Assembly: GCA_964576715.1 (NCBI GenBank)
Contig: CAZNWE010000115.1
Location: 1 to 10,172, forward strand
Length of the DNA stretch: 10,172 bases
DNA from: SLRI01 sp964576715
GTDB lineage: Bacteria > Pseudomonadota > Alphaproteobacteria > Geminicoccales > Geminicoccaceae
Reading direction: 5' to 3'
In this document: positions 4,354-10,172 of the stretch, piece after piece
Layout of the letters: each line of letters opens with the position of its first letter
Numbering within the stretch: position 1 is the first letter of the stretch
Program-made: the position numbers and the translations under genes
The notes under the pieces: generated by a model
The model's input: only the letters and a program-made list of their open reading frames with translations
Databases searched by the model: none
Told to the model about the DNA's origin: nothing

Positions 4354-5837
4354 GACTGTGCCACCAATCGCGTCCTCGCGCGCCGCTTGAGCGCGACCAG
4401 GAGATCCGTGACGATCGACCGACTCCCGGCAGCATTGCTGACGAGCAACAGCGCAACGAGAACCATGCTCGCCAAGCCAGTCGCGAGGATCGCCGCAGCG
4501 AGGTCGCTCGTTCGCGCGCCCACACCGATCAACGGGGCCGCGATGCAGCAAGCCGCGACGATCTTCAGCATGTCGACGGTCGGCCACGGCAATCTCAGCC
4601 AATGCCGGGTCGCGATCAGTGTAACGATCAACACCATCAAGAAACTCGCGAGCGTGGCGCTCGCGGCCCCGAGTGCACCGAGCGGTGGGATGAGCAGCAG
4701 GTTCAAGACGATGTTCAAGCCCGCCGCGGCGCCGACGATGACCGCATTGGCGAGCGTGCGCTTGGCCAGGGTGAAACAATACGAATAGTAATAGGAAGTG
4801 ATGCCTTGAACGAGTGTCGCCGCGATAACCCAGGGAATCAGCGCTGCTGCCGCCTCTCGAAACTCGGCACCGAAGAGCAGGCGCGCGACGAGCGGCGCCG
4901 CCGCCGCCATGACCGTCGCCAGCGGCAGGGCGGTGACCAAGAGCAGCCTCGCCTGCTGCAGGAAGCACGCTTGCAAGCGCGTCTGGTCACCCAGCTCAAA
5001 GCTACGGAAGACCGCAGGCGAGACGGCCAGAAAGGCTGAGACCATGACAATCTGCAGGCTGCGCATCGCCAGATCGTACGGGGCACCATACGTCCCGGCG
5101 GCATCGAGACCGACCAGCCAAGCCAAGAGGTAGCGGTCCGAGATGCCGATCACCGAGGCCGCGATGCCAACGACGGCGAGCGGCAGGCCGAAGCTGGCCA
5201 TCCGCCGCACCCCGCGCGGATCGAACCGCTGGCCGATCAGCCGCCGCCGCCAGCGCACCGCGAGGTAGAGCACCGGCAAGCCGTGAGCGAGCAGGACACC
5301 GAAGAGCAGGCCGCCTGTCCCGAAGCCCAGGCCCAAGGCCAACGAACCGAAGGCCAGGCTGCCGACCGCCCGCGCGGCCAGCAACAACGCGTAGACCGTG
5401 GGTTTTTGCCGGGCATGTACGATCGCGAGGGAAATCTCCAACGCGGCGTACGCCACAGCGATCAGCACCGCGAGCAGCAGCACATTGCTACTTACTGGGG
5501 CGAGCCCAAAGCTGATCACCACAATTGCCAGGAGCGCGACGACCACCAGGACATAGGCGAACCCGGCGATCGCGGCGGCAAGCGCCGCTGGCCGCTCGTC
5601 GTCCTCGGCCGGCAGGAAGCGCAGCACCGCGCTCTGGATCCAGTGAAAGCAGACGGCGAACAAGGTGATCGCACCCGTCATGGCCAGGGTGAACACACCG
5701 TAGATCTCTGGCGTGGCGAGGCGCGTGTAGACGGCGACCGCCAAGAGCCCGCAAACAGCCGCCGCCCCTCGTGCCGCGAAATAGATCCCAGCCGATTTGA
5801 TCATCGATTGCGTTGTCCCGTCGCAAGGTTGGCGCAT
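4350..5837 (-). CDS. Wzx-like oligosaccharide flippase (MOP superfamily membrane protein)
   Basis: The 495-residue, very hydrophobic protein has about 12-14 probable membrane helices, as expected of O-antigen or exopolysaccharide flippases. It would move undecaprenyl-linked oligosaccharide across the inner membrane. The N-terminal region IKSAGIYFAARGAAAVCGLL, followed by YTRLATPEIYGVFTLAMTGA, is the characteristic Wzx/MATE-like opening. A second half with SFGLPLAVVGIAASVIGISD (the middle helix pair) and YYSYCFTLAKRTLANAVI fits the family's repeat. The ATG at 5837 touches the TGA of the upstream gene. A second ATG at 5804 (MIKSAGI) gives a more typical N-terminus and is an equally plausible start, as neither has a strong ribosome site. 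It overlaps the downstream glycosyltransferase by four bases. Which glycan it moves is unknown, and Wzx proteins diverge too much to assign. Confidence 0.87.
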   Translation of the reverse strand: MRQPCDGTTQSMIKSAGIYFAARGAAAVCGLLAVAVYTRLATPEIYGVFTLAMTGAITLFAVCFHWIQSAVLRFLPAEDDERPAALAAAIAGFAYVLVVVALLAIVVISFGLAPVSSNVLLLAVLIAVAYAALEISLAIVHARQKPTVYALLLAARAVGSLAFGSLALGLGFGTGGLLFGVLLAHGLPVLYLAVRWRRRLIGQRFDPRGVRRMASFGLPLAVVGIAASVIGISDRYLLAWLVGLDAAGTYGAPYDLAMRSLQIVMVSAFLAVSPAVFRSFELGDQTRLQACFLQQARLLLVTALPLATVMAAAAPLVARLLFGAEFREAAAALIPWVIAATLVQGITSYYYSYCFTLAKRTLANAVIVGAAAGLNIVLNLLLIPPLGALGAASATLASFLMVLIVTLIATRHWLRLPWPTVDMLKIVAACCIAAPLIGVGARTSDLAAAILATGLASMVLVALLLVSNAAGSRSIVTDLLVALKRRARTRLVAQS

Positions 5838-7139
5838 TCAGACACGGTCGGCAGGCATCTCGGCCGCCGGTCGCACGCTGAACGTCACCGATTTTGTCGT
5901 GGCCACAACCACGGCAACGAATGTCAGCCACAGGAAGTCGTTGCCTTGCAGCAAGGAAGCCTCGGTCAGATTGCGCAGCGCGAAACTCACCAGAAAGACG
6001 AACGCAAAGGCGGCATCGAGTTGCGTGCGCTCGCGCACCGCCAAGAGCGCCGCCTTGGCCAAGGCACCGAGATAGACGAGCATCGCGGTCGAGACGGTCA
6101 GGACGCCACCAGCGATCCAGAGTTCGACAAGCCCGTTGTGCGAGTAGTGGGGGGCGTAGTTGAGCCGTGCCTGGAGCTGGCCGAACCAGGGGAAACCCGG
6201 CTGCCAGAACGAGCCGTAGCCGTAACCCAGCCAGAATCGGTCGGTGACATAGGGCCAAACCAGAGCCCAGATCTCCGTCCTCCCATGCACGGTGACATCC
6301 TTCTCGAGGCTGTCGAGCAGCAAGGCGAACACGGCCTCTGATTGGCCAGCGAAAATTACGACGAGCAAAGGGACCGCCAAAGCCGACGCCAACAGCGTCG
6401 CGACAACGAGGCCAGGGGCCGAACGCCAGAGCCAGAAGCCCAGGATGAGCAGCAAAGCCACGATCGTCACAACCAGCGCCGTCGCTGAACGCGAGCCGAG
6501 CAGCAACACGGCCGCCAGGCCAAGCATCATGGCAAAAACCAGACGTAGAGCGCCCGTCGATGTCGGAATGGCGTAGCACAAGATAACGATCGCCACACCG
6601 ACCGCAGCGCCAAGCCCGTTCTTGTGCATGAACGCGCCGACCCAAGTGCCAGTCCAGGCAGCCGTATTGTCGATTCCGATGGACGGCACGGCGACGATCA
6701 TAAAGGCGCTGACGCACAGATTGACGCTGACGCCGATGGCGAGCAGGCGGATCAGCCGGTGGCGCTCGTAGTGCCAGCCGACGAACAGCCCGAATGCCGA
6801 GGTGCCCAGCAGCATCAGCGTCCGCAGCAGGGTCATGTCGGCGTCGACCGACCAGAGCGCGGAGGCGAGCGGTAGCAGGAACAACAGGGCGAGCAGCGGC
6901 TGCCGCAGGAGCGCCTGCGGCACCGCGCGCGACAGGACTGCCAGCACCAGCCCGGCGGCGTAACAGGCCATGTACGTCATGCCGACAAACCGCTCCAGCG
7001 GCCCGCCGCGCAGGGTCACCTCGAGGAGGTCGGTGCCGAAGACGACGACACCAGCTATCACGACGAGGTCGGCAACCGGCAACCGCAAGGAAGCGGGCGG
7101 GCACGTCGTCGAATAACCATTCGTCGCGCCTGCCACCAT
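5838..7139 (-). CDS. O-antigen ligase/polymerase-like (WaaL/Wzy/ExoQ-type) membrane protein
   Basis: The 433-residue multispan inner-membrane protein joins or polymerises lipid-linked glycan on the periplasmic side. It carries hallmarks of the family: LASALWSVDADMTLLRTL near residues 91-108, the HKNGLG turn (172-177), and LLLGSRSAT (212-220). In the large periplasmic loop HGRTEIW (285-291) and GYGYGSFW (305-312) are followed by HYSHNGLVELWIAGG (331-345). The histidine before NG and the arginines of that loop are the expected functional residues. I start it at ATG 7139. An upstream GTG at 7244 would add 35 residues of Cys/Pro-rich sequence unlike the family, and GGAGG lies just before 7139. 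A GTG immediately after that ATG gives better spacing. It is the first gene of the operon. Ligase and polymerase cannot be told apart by sequence alone. Confidence 0.85.
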   Translation of the reverse strand: MVAGATNGYSTTCPPASLRLPVADLVVIAGVVVFGTDLLEVTLRGGPLERFVGMTYMACYAAGLVLAVLSRAVPQALLRQPLLALLFLLPLASALWSVDADMTLLRTLMLLGTSAFGLFVGWHYERHRLIRLLAIGVSVNLCVSAFMIVAVPSIGIDNTAAWTGTWVGAFMHKNGLGAAVGVAIVILCYAIPTSTGALRLVFAMMLGLAAVLLLGSRSATALVVTIVALLLILGFWLWRSAPGLVVATLLASALAVPLLVVIFAGQSEAVFALLLDSLEKDVTVHGRTEIWALVWPYVTDRFWLGYGYGSFWQPGFPWFGQLQARLNYAPHYSHNGLVELWIAGGVLTVSTAMLVYLGALAKAALLAVRERTQLDAAFAFVFLVSFALRNLTEASLLQGNDFLWLTFVAVVVATTKSVTFSVRPAAEMPADRV

Positions 7140-7268
7140 ACCTCCACCACACCGCAAGCAAAAATGGCCAACCGACGCTGCTTCTGCCGCCTGCAGCGCC
7201 GGTCCTCCAGGCGATGGGCATCGCCATCGTCGGGCGCCGACCACCGATTGGCGGCCCCAACGCTCGTC

Positions 7269-7297
7269 GTGATACAGCCACGCCGAATGTTCTTCAA
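7269..7297 (-). promoter_or_regulatory. Candidate sigma70-like promoter of the polysaccharide operon
   Basis: On the minus strand TTGAAG (7297-7292) and TATCAC (7274-7269) are separated by 17 nt. Each matches four of six consensus positions. It lies about 130 nt upstream of ATG 7139 in the right direction. Weak matches occur by chance, so this is a candidate only. Confidence 0.3.
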
Positions 7298-7436
7298 TCG
7301 TTCTATGCCGACACGCACTTCATAGTACAGCTTTGCCGCCCTTTGGACCGTGCCGGCCGACGCGGCATCTGTGGTGCGGCGACAGGTGACGATTGACGGA
7401 TAGGCGTGCCCAGCCGGGCATGGTGCTTCGCCGTCG

Positions 7437-7453
7437 CTAACGCGTCATTAACC
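7437..7453 (+). promoter_or_regulatory. Candidate CtrA-type binding site
   Basis: The sequence CTAA-N7-TTAACC matches the alphaproteobacterial CtrA box TTAA-N7-TTAAC at all but one base. It is AT-containing in very GC-rich surroundings and lies 22 nt before the ATG of the small gene at 7476, close to where a promoter element would be. CtrA is a cell-cycle response regulator in many alphaproteobacteria. Binding is inferred, and half-sites of this kind occur by chance. Confidence 0.35.
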
Positions 7454-7475
7454 TTGCCGCGCGCATTGTCGGCGC

Positions 7476-7727
7476 ATGTCGGATCGACGGGCCACGCTCA
7501 CGCCATGGGCCATCGCGCTGGATCAGCGTGCTGCGGCCCTGGCACGCCTGCTGGAATCGCATCCGGCCCGGCATCTGCTCGCCGAGTACGAGGCGGTATT
7601 TCTCGACCGCCGGCCTTGCCACGCCGACCGGGACGAAGGCCAAGCCGAACGGGCGGATCGGCTCCTGGCCCGGATGGACACGGCGATCGCCGAACTCGAG
7701 CGCGCTGCGGCGTCGGCTGGCCGGTAG
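7476..7727 (+). CDS. Small hypothetical helical protein (83 residues)
   Basis: I do not recognise this protein. It begins MSDRRATLTPWAIALDQRAA and is rich in Ala, Arg, Glu and Leu. Two long amphipathic helices are likely (residues 11-45 and about 55-80, LLARMDTAIAELERAAA), with a short charged segment CHADRDEGQAERAD between them. There is no signal peptide or membrane helix. The single Cys is in the linker. No good Shine-Dalgarno precedes the ATG, but a CtrA-like box lies just upstream. It is on the same strand as the catabolic genes, but 179 nt and a strong palindrome separate them, so it is probably transcribed on its own. It could still be a chance open frame; the codon usage and helix pattern favour a real gene. 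Confidence 0.5.
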   Translation: MSDRRATLTPWAIALDQRAAALARLLESHPARHLLAEYEAVFLDRRPCHADRDEGQAERADRLLARMDTAIAELERAAASAGR

Positions 7728-7738
7728 TCGCACCTGCT

Positions 7739-7760
7739 CGCTTCGCCGGCCGGCGAAGCG
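7739..7760 (+). terminator. 22-bp perfect palindrome after the small gene, possible terminator
   Basis: The arms CGCTTCGCCGG and CCGGCGAAGCG are perfectly complementary with no spacer, starting 11 nt after the stop of the small gene. As RNA it would form a strong hairpin once a few central bases open as the loop. There is no T-tract after it, so it would be an atypical terminator. It could also be a binding site for a dimeric regulator of the downstream catabolic genes. Confidence 0.4.
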
Positions 7761-7891
7761 CCAGCTCACGGCAGCGGCGTCCACCCTACCGCTGACGGCG
7801 CCCGGCCGACGCAGCCGCATTTCGGGACAGCCGGCGGTCGGCGCCGCCCTTGCCATCGCCATGCATTTGCTGGCACACCTCGGTTCGCGTG

Positions 7892-7898
7892 AAAGGAG
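7892..7898 (+). promoter_or_regulatory. Ribosome binding site deciding a GTG start
   Basis: AAAGGAG lies eight bases before GTG 7907. This decides the start of the hydrolase gene against the upstream ATG at 7850 in the same frame, whose extra residues (including CICWHTSVRVKG) are unlike the family. Confidence 0.75.
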
Positions 7899-7906
7899 CC
7901 AGCCGA

Positions 7907-8590
7907 GTGCCCTACGTCATCGCCCCGTCGGCGCCCGTCAGCCTGCCGCTGGTCGGCAGCGACGACCGCTTTCCAGTCCGCCGCGTCTATTGCGTCGGCC
8001 GCAACTATGCCGAGCACAGCCGCGAGATGGGCGGCGACCCGAGCCGCGAGGCGCCATTCTTCTTTCAGAAGAACCCCGACAACATCGTGCTCGACGGTCG
8101 ATTTCCGTACCCGCCGCAGTCGCACGACGTGCATCACGAGGTCGAACTCGTCGTCGCCTTGGCCGCAGGTGGCAGAGATATCCCGGCAGCGGCCGCCTTG
8201 GACCACGTCTTCGGCTATGCCGTCGGCATCGACATGACCCGGCGCGACCTGCAAGGCCAAGCCAAGAGGGAGGGGCGGCCCTGGGCCATGGCCAAGGCGT
8301 TCGAGCATTCGGCACCGATGTCGGCACTGCGGCCGGCAGAGGTGATTGGCCATCCGACGGCAGGGCGGATCTGGCTCGAGGTCGACGGCGTGGTTCGCCA
8401 GCGCGGCGATCTCGCCGAGATGGTCTGGTCGGTACCGGAGATCATCGCCGCCTTGTCGGCTTTGGTCTCCCTCGCCCCGGGTGATCTGATCATGACCGGC
8501 ACGCCGGCCGGGGTTGGCGCGGTTGCGCGTGGCCAGGTGATGCGCGCCGGGATCGACGGCATCGGCGAGCTCGGGGTTCGGGTCGTCTGA
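7907..8590 (+). CDS. Fumarylacetoacetate hydrolase-family protein, similar to fumarylpyruvate hydrolase
   Basis: The 227-residue enzyme should hydrolyse a C-C bond in a beta-diketo acid such as fumarylpyruvate, using a divalent metal in the cytoplasm. After a short N-terminal segment, VRRVYCVGRNYAEHSREMG (residues 24-42) and APFFFQKNPDNIV (49-61) are the family's opening signatures. The metal ligands are expected in HHEVELVV (76-83; E78 and E80) and GYAVGIDMTRRDLQ (103-116; D109). The conserved lysine sits in AKAFEHSAP (129-137; K130), and TGTPAGVG (197-204) is the C-terminal motif. The size and the GRNYAEHSREMG region fit the single-domain, fumarylpyruvate hydrolase-like branch of gentisate catabolism, but related hydratases and oxaloacetate tautomerases share this fold. 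No gentisate dioxygenase or maleylpyruvate isomerase is in the window, so the substrate is not established. An amidase gene follows 77 nt downstream. Confidence 0.87.
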   Translation: MPYVIAPSAPVSLPLVGSDDRFPVRRVYCVGRNYAEHSREMGGDPSREAPFFFQKNPDNIVLDGRFPYPPQSHDVHHEVELVVALAAGGRDIPAAAALDHVFGYAVGIDMTRRDLQGQAKREGRPWAMAKAFEHSAPMSALRPAEVIGHPTAGRIWLEVDGVVRQRGDLAEMVWSVPEIIAALSALVSLAPGDLIMTGTPAGVGAVARGQVMRAGIDGIGELGVRVV

Positions 8591-8667
8591 GCTGCCCGCC
8601 CCTGGACCACGCCATTCTCACGTGCCATCTTCGTCGCGGCGCTTGGCAGGTCCGGGAGGAAAGAGAC

Positions 8668-9657
8668 ATGGCGGATTGGCTGGACGGCAGCTACCTGGCG
8701 AGGCGCGGGGTGGCCAACGGCCGGCAGGGTCGACGCCACGACCTCAGCCGGGACGTTCAGGGTGCGCTGCACTACGTCTACGGGCCCTATGCCGAGCCCC
8801 GGCTGACCATCGAGCCGGGCGACATCGTCGTCGCCGAGACGGAGGATGCGTTCGGGGGCGCGGTCAAAACCGAGGACGACAAGCCCTCCGCGGTCTTGAA
8901 CATGCCCTTCGTCAATCCGCAATGTGGCCCGATCCGGGTGGCAGGGGCCGAGAAGGGCGATGTGCTCGCGGTCCGCATTCTCGACATCGAGCCCAGGGGG
9001 CCGCAGCCGGCAGGCACCACCGCCCTCATTCCCGAATTCGGCGGGCTGGTGGCCACCGCCAACACCGCGCTGCTCAATCCGCCCTTGCCCGAGCGGGTCA
9101 AGAAGATGGTGGTGACGCGGGAAGGTGTCGTCTTCAACGACAAGATCACCCTGCCCTACGAGCCCTTCATCGGCACGCTCGGCGTCAGCCCTGAGATCGA
9201 GGCGATCAGCTCGCTGACCCCGGACTATTACGGCGGCAACATGGACCTGCCGGACGTCGCACCCGGGGCCATCGTCTATTTCCCTGTGCAGCACCCGGGC
9301 GCCTATCTCTATGTCGGCGATTGCCACGGCACCCAGGGTGACGGCGAGCTTTGCGGGGTGGCGGTCGAGATCGCCTCGACCACGACCCTGCAAGTCGATC
9401 TGATCAAGGGCTGGCCGATCACCTGGCCGAGGCTAGAGAACGAGCGCTTCATCATGTCGATCGGCAGTGCGAGGCCGATGGAGGACGCCGCCCGGATCGC
9501 CTATCGCGACCTTGTCCGCTGGCTGGTCGCGGATTACGGCTTCGAGGAAAGCGAAGCCTATTTCCTCCTGACCCAGGCCGGACGGGTGCGGCTCGGCAAC
9601 ATGGTGGACCCCAAATACACGCTGGGCGCCTCGATCCTCAAAACCTACCTCGGCTGA
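8668..9657 (+). CDS. Acetamidase/formamidase-family amidase
   Basis: The 329-residue protein is predicted to hydrolyse a short amide to an acid and ammonia. It has the all-beta FmdA/AmdA layout: LTIEPGDIVVAETEDAFGG (residues 46-64), NPQCGPIRVAGAEKGDVLAV (83-102), and ILDIEPRG (104-111). These are followed by GTLGVSP (169-175), YYGGNMDLPDV (187-197) and the central signature GDCHGTQGDGELCG (217-230). His and acidic residues of that signature bind the catalytic metal in known members. The C-terminal helices, DLVRWLVADYGFEESEAYFL (281-300), also fit. GGGAGGAAAGAG directly before the ATG is a strong ribosome site. Its position between a C-C hydrolase and a dehydrogenase suggests an amide-containing catabolic intermediate as substrate. 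The family is wide, and formamide or acetamide activity should not be assumed. Confidence 0.88.
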   Translation: MADWLDGSYLARRGVANGRQGRRHDLSRDVQGALHYVYGPYAEPRLTIEPGDIVVAETEDAFGGAVKTEDDKPSAVLNMPFVNPQCGPIRVAGAEKGDVLAVRILDIEPRGPQPAGTTALIPEFGGLVATANTALLNPPLPERVKKMVVTREGVVFNDKITLPYEPFIGTLGVSPEIEAISSLTPDYYGGNMDLPDVAPGAIVYFPVQHPGAYLYVGDCHGTQGDGELCGVAVEIASTTTLQVDLIKGWPITWPRLENERFIMSIGSARPMEDAARIAYRDLVRWLVADYGFEESEAYFLLTQAGRVRLGNMVDPKYTLGASILKTYLG

Positions 9658-9673
9658 CGAAGGAAGAAGCACG

Positions 9674-10172
9674 ATGGATCTGGGTCTAAAGGGTCTCAAC
9701 GCGATCGTCACCGGCGGCACCAAGGGCATCGGCCGCCGCACCGCCGACCTGCTCGCCGAGGAGGGCTGCAACGTCAGTGTCTGCGCCCGCCATGCCGAGG
9801 AGGTGAAGGCGTGCGTGGCGGCCCTCGAGGGCAAGGGGGTCAGGGCCTATGGCGAGGCGATCGACGTCGCCGACAAGGCGGCGCTCGAGACCTGGGTGGC
9901 GCACTCAGCGACCAAGTTCGGCGGCATCGACATCGTCGTCGCCAACGTCTCGGCGCTGGCGGTCAGCGACGACGAGGAAGCCTGGCAGAACCAGTTCAAG
10001 GTCGACATGATGCACACCGTCCGCGTCGTTAACGCGGCGATGGCGCATCTCGAGGGGTCGCAGCACCCCTCGATCACCATCGTGTCCTCCGTCTCGGGGC
10101 GCGAGATCGACTTCACGGGCCCGGCCTACGGGGCCTTCAAGGCAGCACTCATCCACTACGCCCACGGTCTCG
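9674..10172 (+). CDS. Short-chain dehydrogenase/reductase (SDR), C-terminus outside window
   Basis: The 166 visible residues form a classical SDR, an NAD(P)-dependent oxidoreductase. LKGLNAIVTGGTKGIGRRTA (5-24) holds the TGxxxGIG cofactor motif at 13-20. IDVAD (63-67) is the adenine-contact region, and IVSSVSG (136-142) gives the catalytic serine. AYGAFK (151-156) gives the catalytic Tyr152 and Lys156. Two changes stand out. The usual NNAG motif reads VANVSA, and the structural/catalytic Asn of the VN(L/M)xG segment is Asp111 (FKVDMMHT). The gene begins 16 nt after the amidase stop, with AGGAAGAAG before the ATG, so it is almost certainly cotranscribed. Its substrate would be an alcohol or ketone of the same pathway; the identity cannot be read from this part. 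Confidence 0.88.
   Translation, partial: MDLGLKGLNAIVTGGTKGIGRRTADLLAEEGCNVSVCARHAEEVKACVAALEGKGVRAYGEAIDVADKAALETWVAHSATKFGGIDIVVANVSALAVSDDEEAWQNQFKVDMMHTVRVVNAAMAHLEGSQHPSITIVSSVSGREIDFTGPAYGAFKAALIHYAHGL

Larger units (their letters stand above)
7140..7475. other. Intergenic region between divergent blocks
   Basis: This 336-nt interval lies between the start of the minus-strand polysaccharide operon and a small plus-strand gene. Open frames crossing it have no family-like sequence. It must carry the promoters for at least the leftward operon. I see one candidate sigma70-like promoter (7269-7297) and one CtrA-like box (7437-7453). No RNA gene or clear terminator is visible. Confidence 0.6.

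Noticed and set aside
3712..4788. 358-residue open frame on the plus strand
   Set aside because: It is antisense to the glycosyltransferase and the end of the flippase, without recognisable motifs.
4354..4968. Upstream extension of the glycosyltransferase frame to a 539-residue protein
   Set aside because: The extension overlaps the flippase on the same strand in another frame and has no glycosyltransferase-like sequence. ATG 4353 overlaps the flippase stop in the usual ATGA manner.
5283..6341. 352-residue open frame on the plus strand
   Set aside because: It is antisense to the flippase and the ligase-like gene. The Gln/Arg/Glu-rich composition is typical of a reverse frame of membrane-protein genes.
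7140..7244. GTG 7244 as the start of the ligase-like gene
   Set aside because: The 35 added residues are Cys/Pro/Gly-rich and unlike the family, and a GGAGG lies just before the ATG at 7139.
5488..7281. 597-residue open frame on the minus strand
   Set aside because: It is a shifted frame over the ligase-like and flippase genes. It is rich in Arg, Cys and Trp and has no membrane helices, unlike the two true frames.
8215..9393. 392-residue open frame on the minus strand
   Set aside because: It is antisense to the hydrolase and amidase genes, both of which have clear family motifs and ribosome sites on the plus strand.

Overview
The window is GC-rich bacterial DNA, most likely from an alphaproteobacterium. 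The basis is the strongly GC-biased codon choice in every coding region, the gene families present, and a near-consensus CtrA-type box at 7437-7453. Rhodospirillales or Hyphomicrobiales-like bacteria fit, but no genus can be named from sequence alone. There are no tRNAs, rRNAs or CRISPR arrays.

The window falls into three blocks. Block 1 (1-3328) is a nest of mobile elements. A group II intron on the minus strand (5' end at 1064, reading out of the window at 1) carries an open reverse transcriptase/maturase frame. It sits inside the maturase gene of a second group II intron on the plus strand (1065-2064). The 5' splice site of the guest is supported by its GTGCG start and a 7-bp EBS1-IBS1 pairing. 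The host maturase is broken: it is interrupted by the guest, has a 38-nt frameshifting insert, YAHD in place of YADD, and an in-frame TGA. Its domain V/VI-like 3' end is still recognisable. Next comes a decayed IS3-family element (about 2166-3328, minus strand).

The most unusual item is a family of about 70-nt two-hairpin repeats, with four copies between 2101 and 2976. Three of them split the IS3 transposase reading frames. The stems differ in sequence between copies but remain paired, which is compensatory change, while a GTC-AGGA-GAC-type tip, short joining motifs and the end sequences are conserved. I do not recognise this family. Two smaller palindromic inserts in the host maturase (1218-1255 and 1479-1504) may belong to a second, related class.

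Block 2 (3349-7139, minus strand) is a tight surface-polysaccharide operon, in transcription order: an O-antigen ligase/polymerase-like membrane protein, a Wzx-type flippase, and a GT2 glycosyltransferase. The genes abut or overlap (TGA/ATG contact, then ATGA). Together they suggest subunit assembly, export across the inner membrane, and polymerisation or ligation of a surface glycan. The IS3 end lies 20 nt after the last stop.

Block 3 (7476-10172, plus strand) starts with a small helical hypothetical protein. A probable catabolic operon follows: a fumarylacetoacetate hydrolase-family enzyme resembling fumarylpyruvate hydrolase, an acetamidase/formamidase-family amidase, and a short-chain dehydrogenase cut by the window edge. 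Good Shine-Dalgarno sequences precede the first two. The set looks like a pathway that cleaves a C-C bond in a beta-diketo acid and an amide C-N bond, but the substrate cannot be read from the sequence. The 7140-7475 interval between the divergent blocks has no convincing gene; it holds a candidate sigma70-like promoter for the polysaccharide operon and the CtrA-like box.
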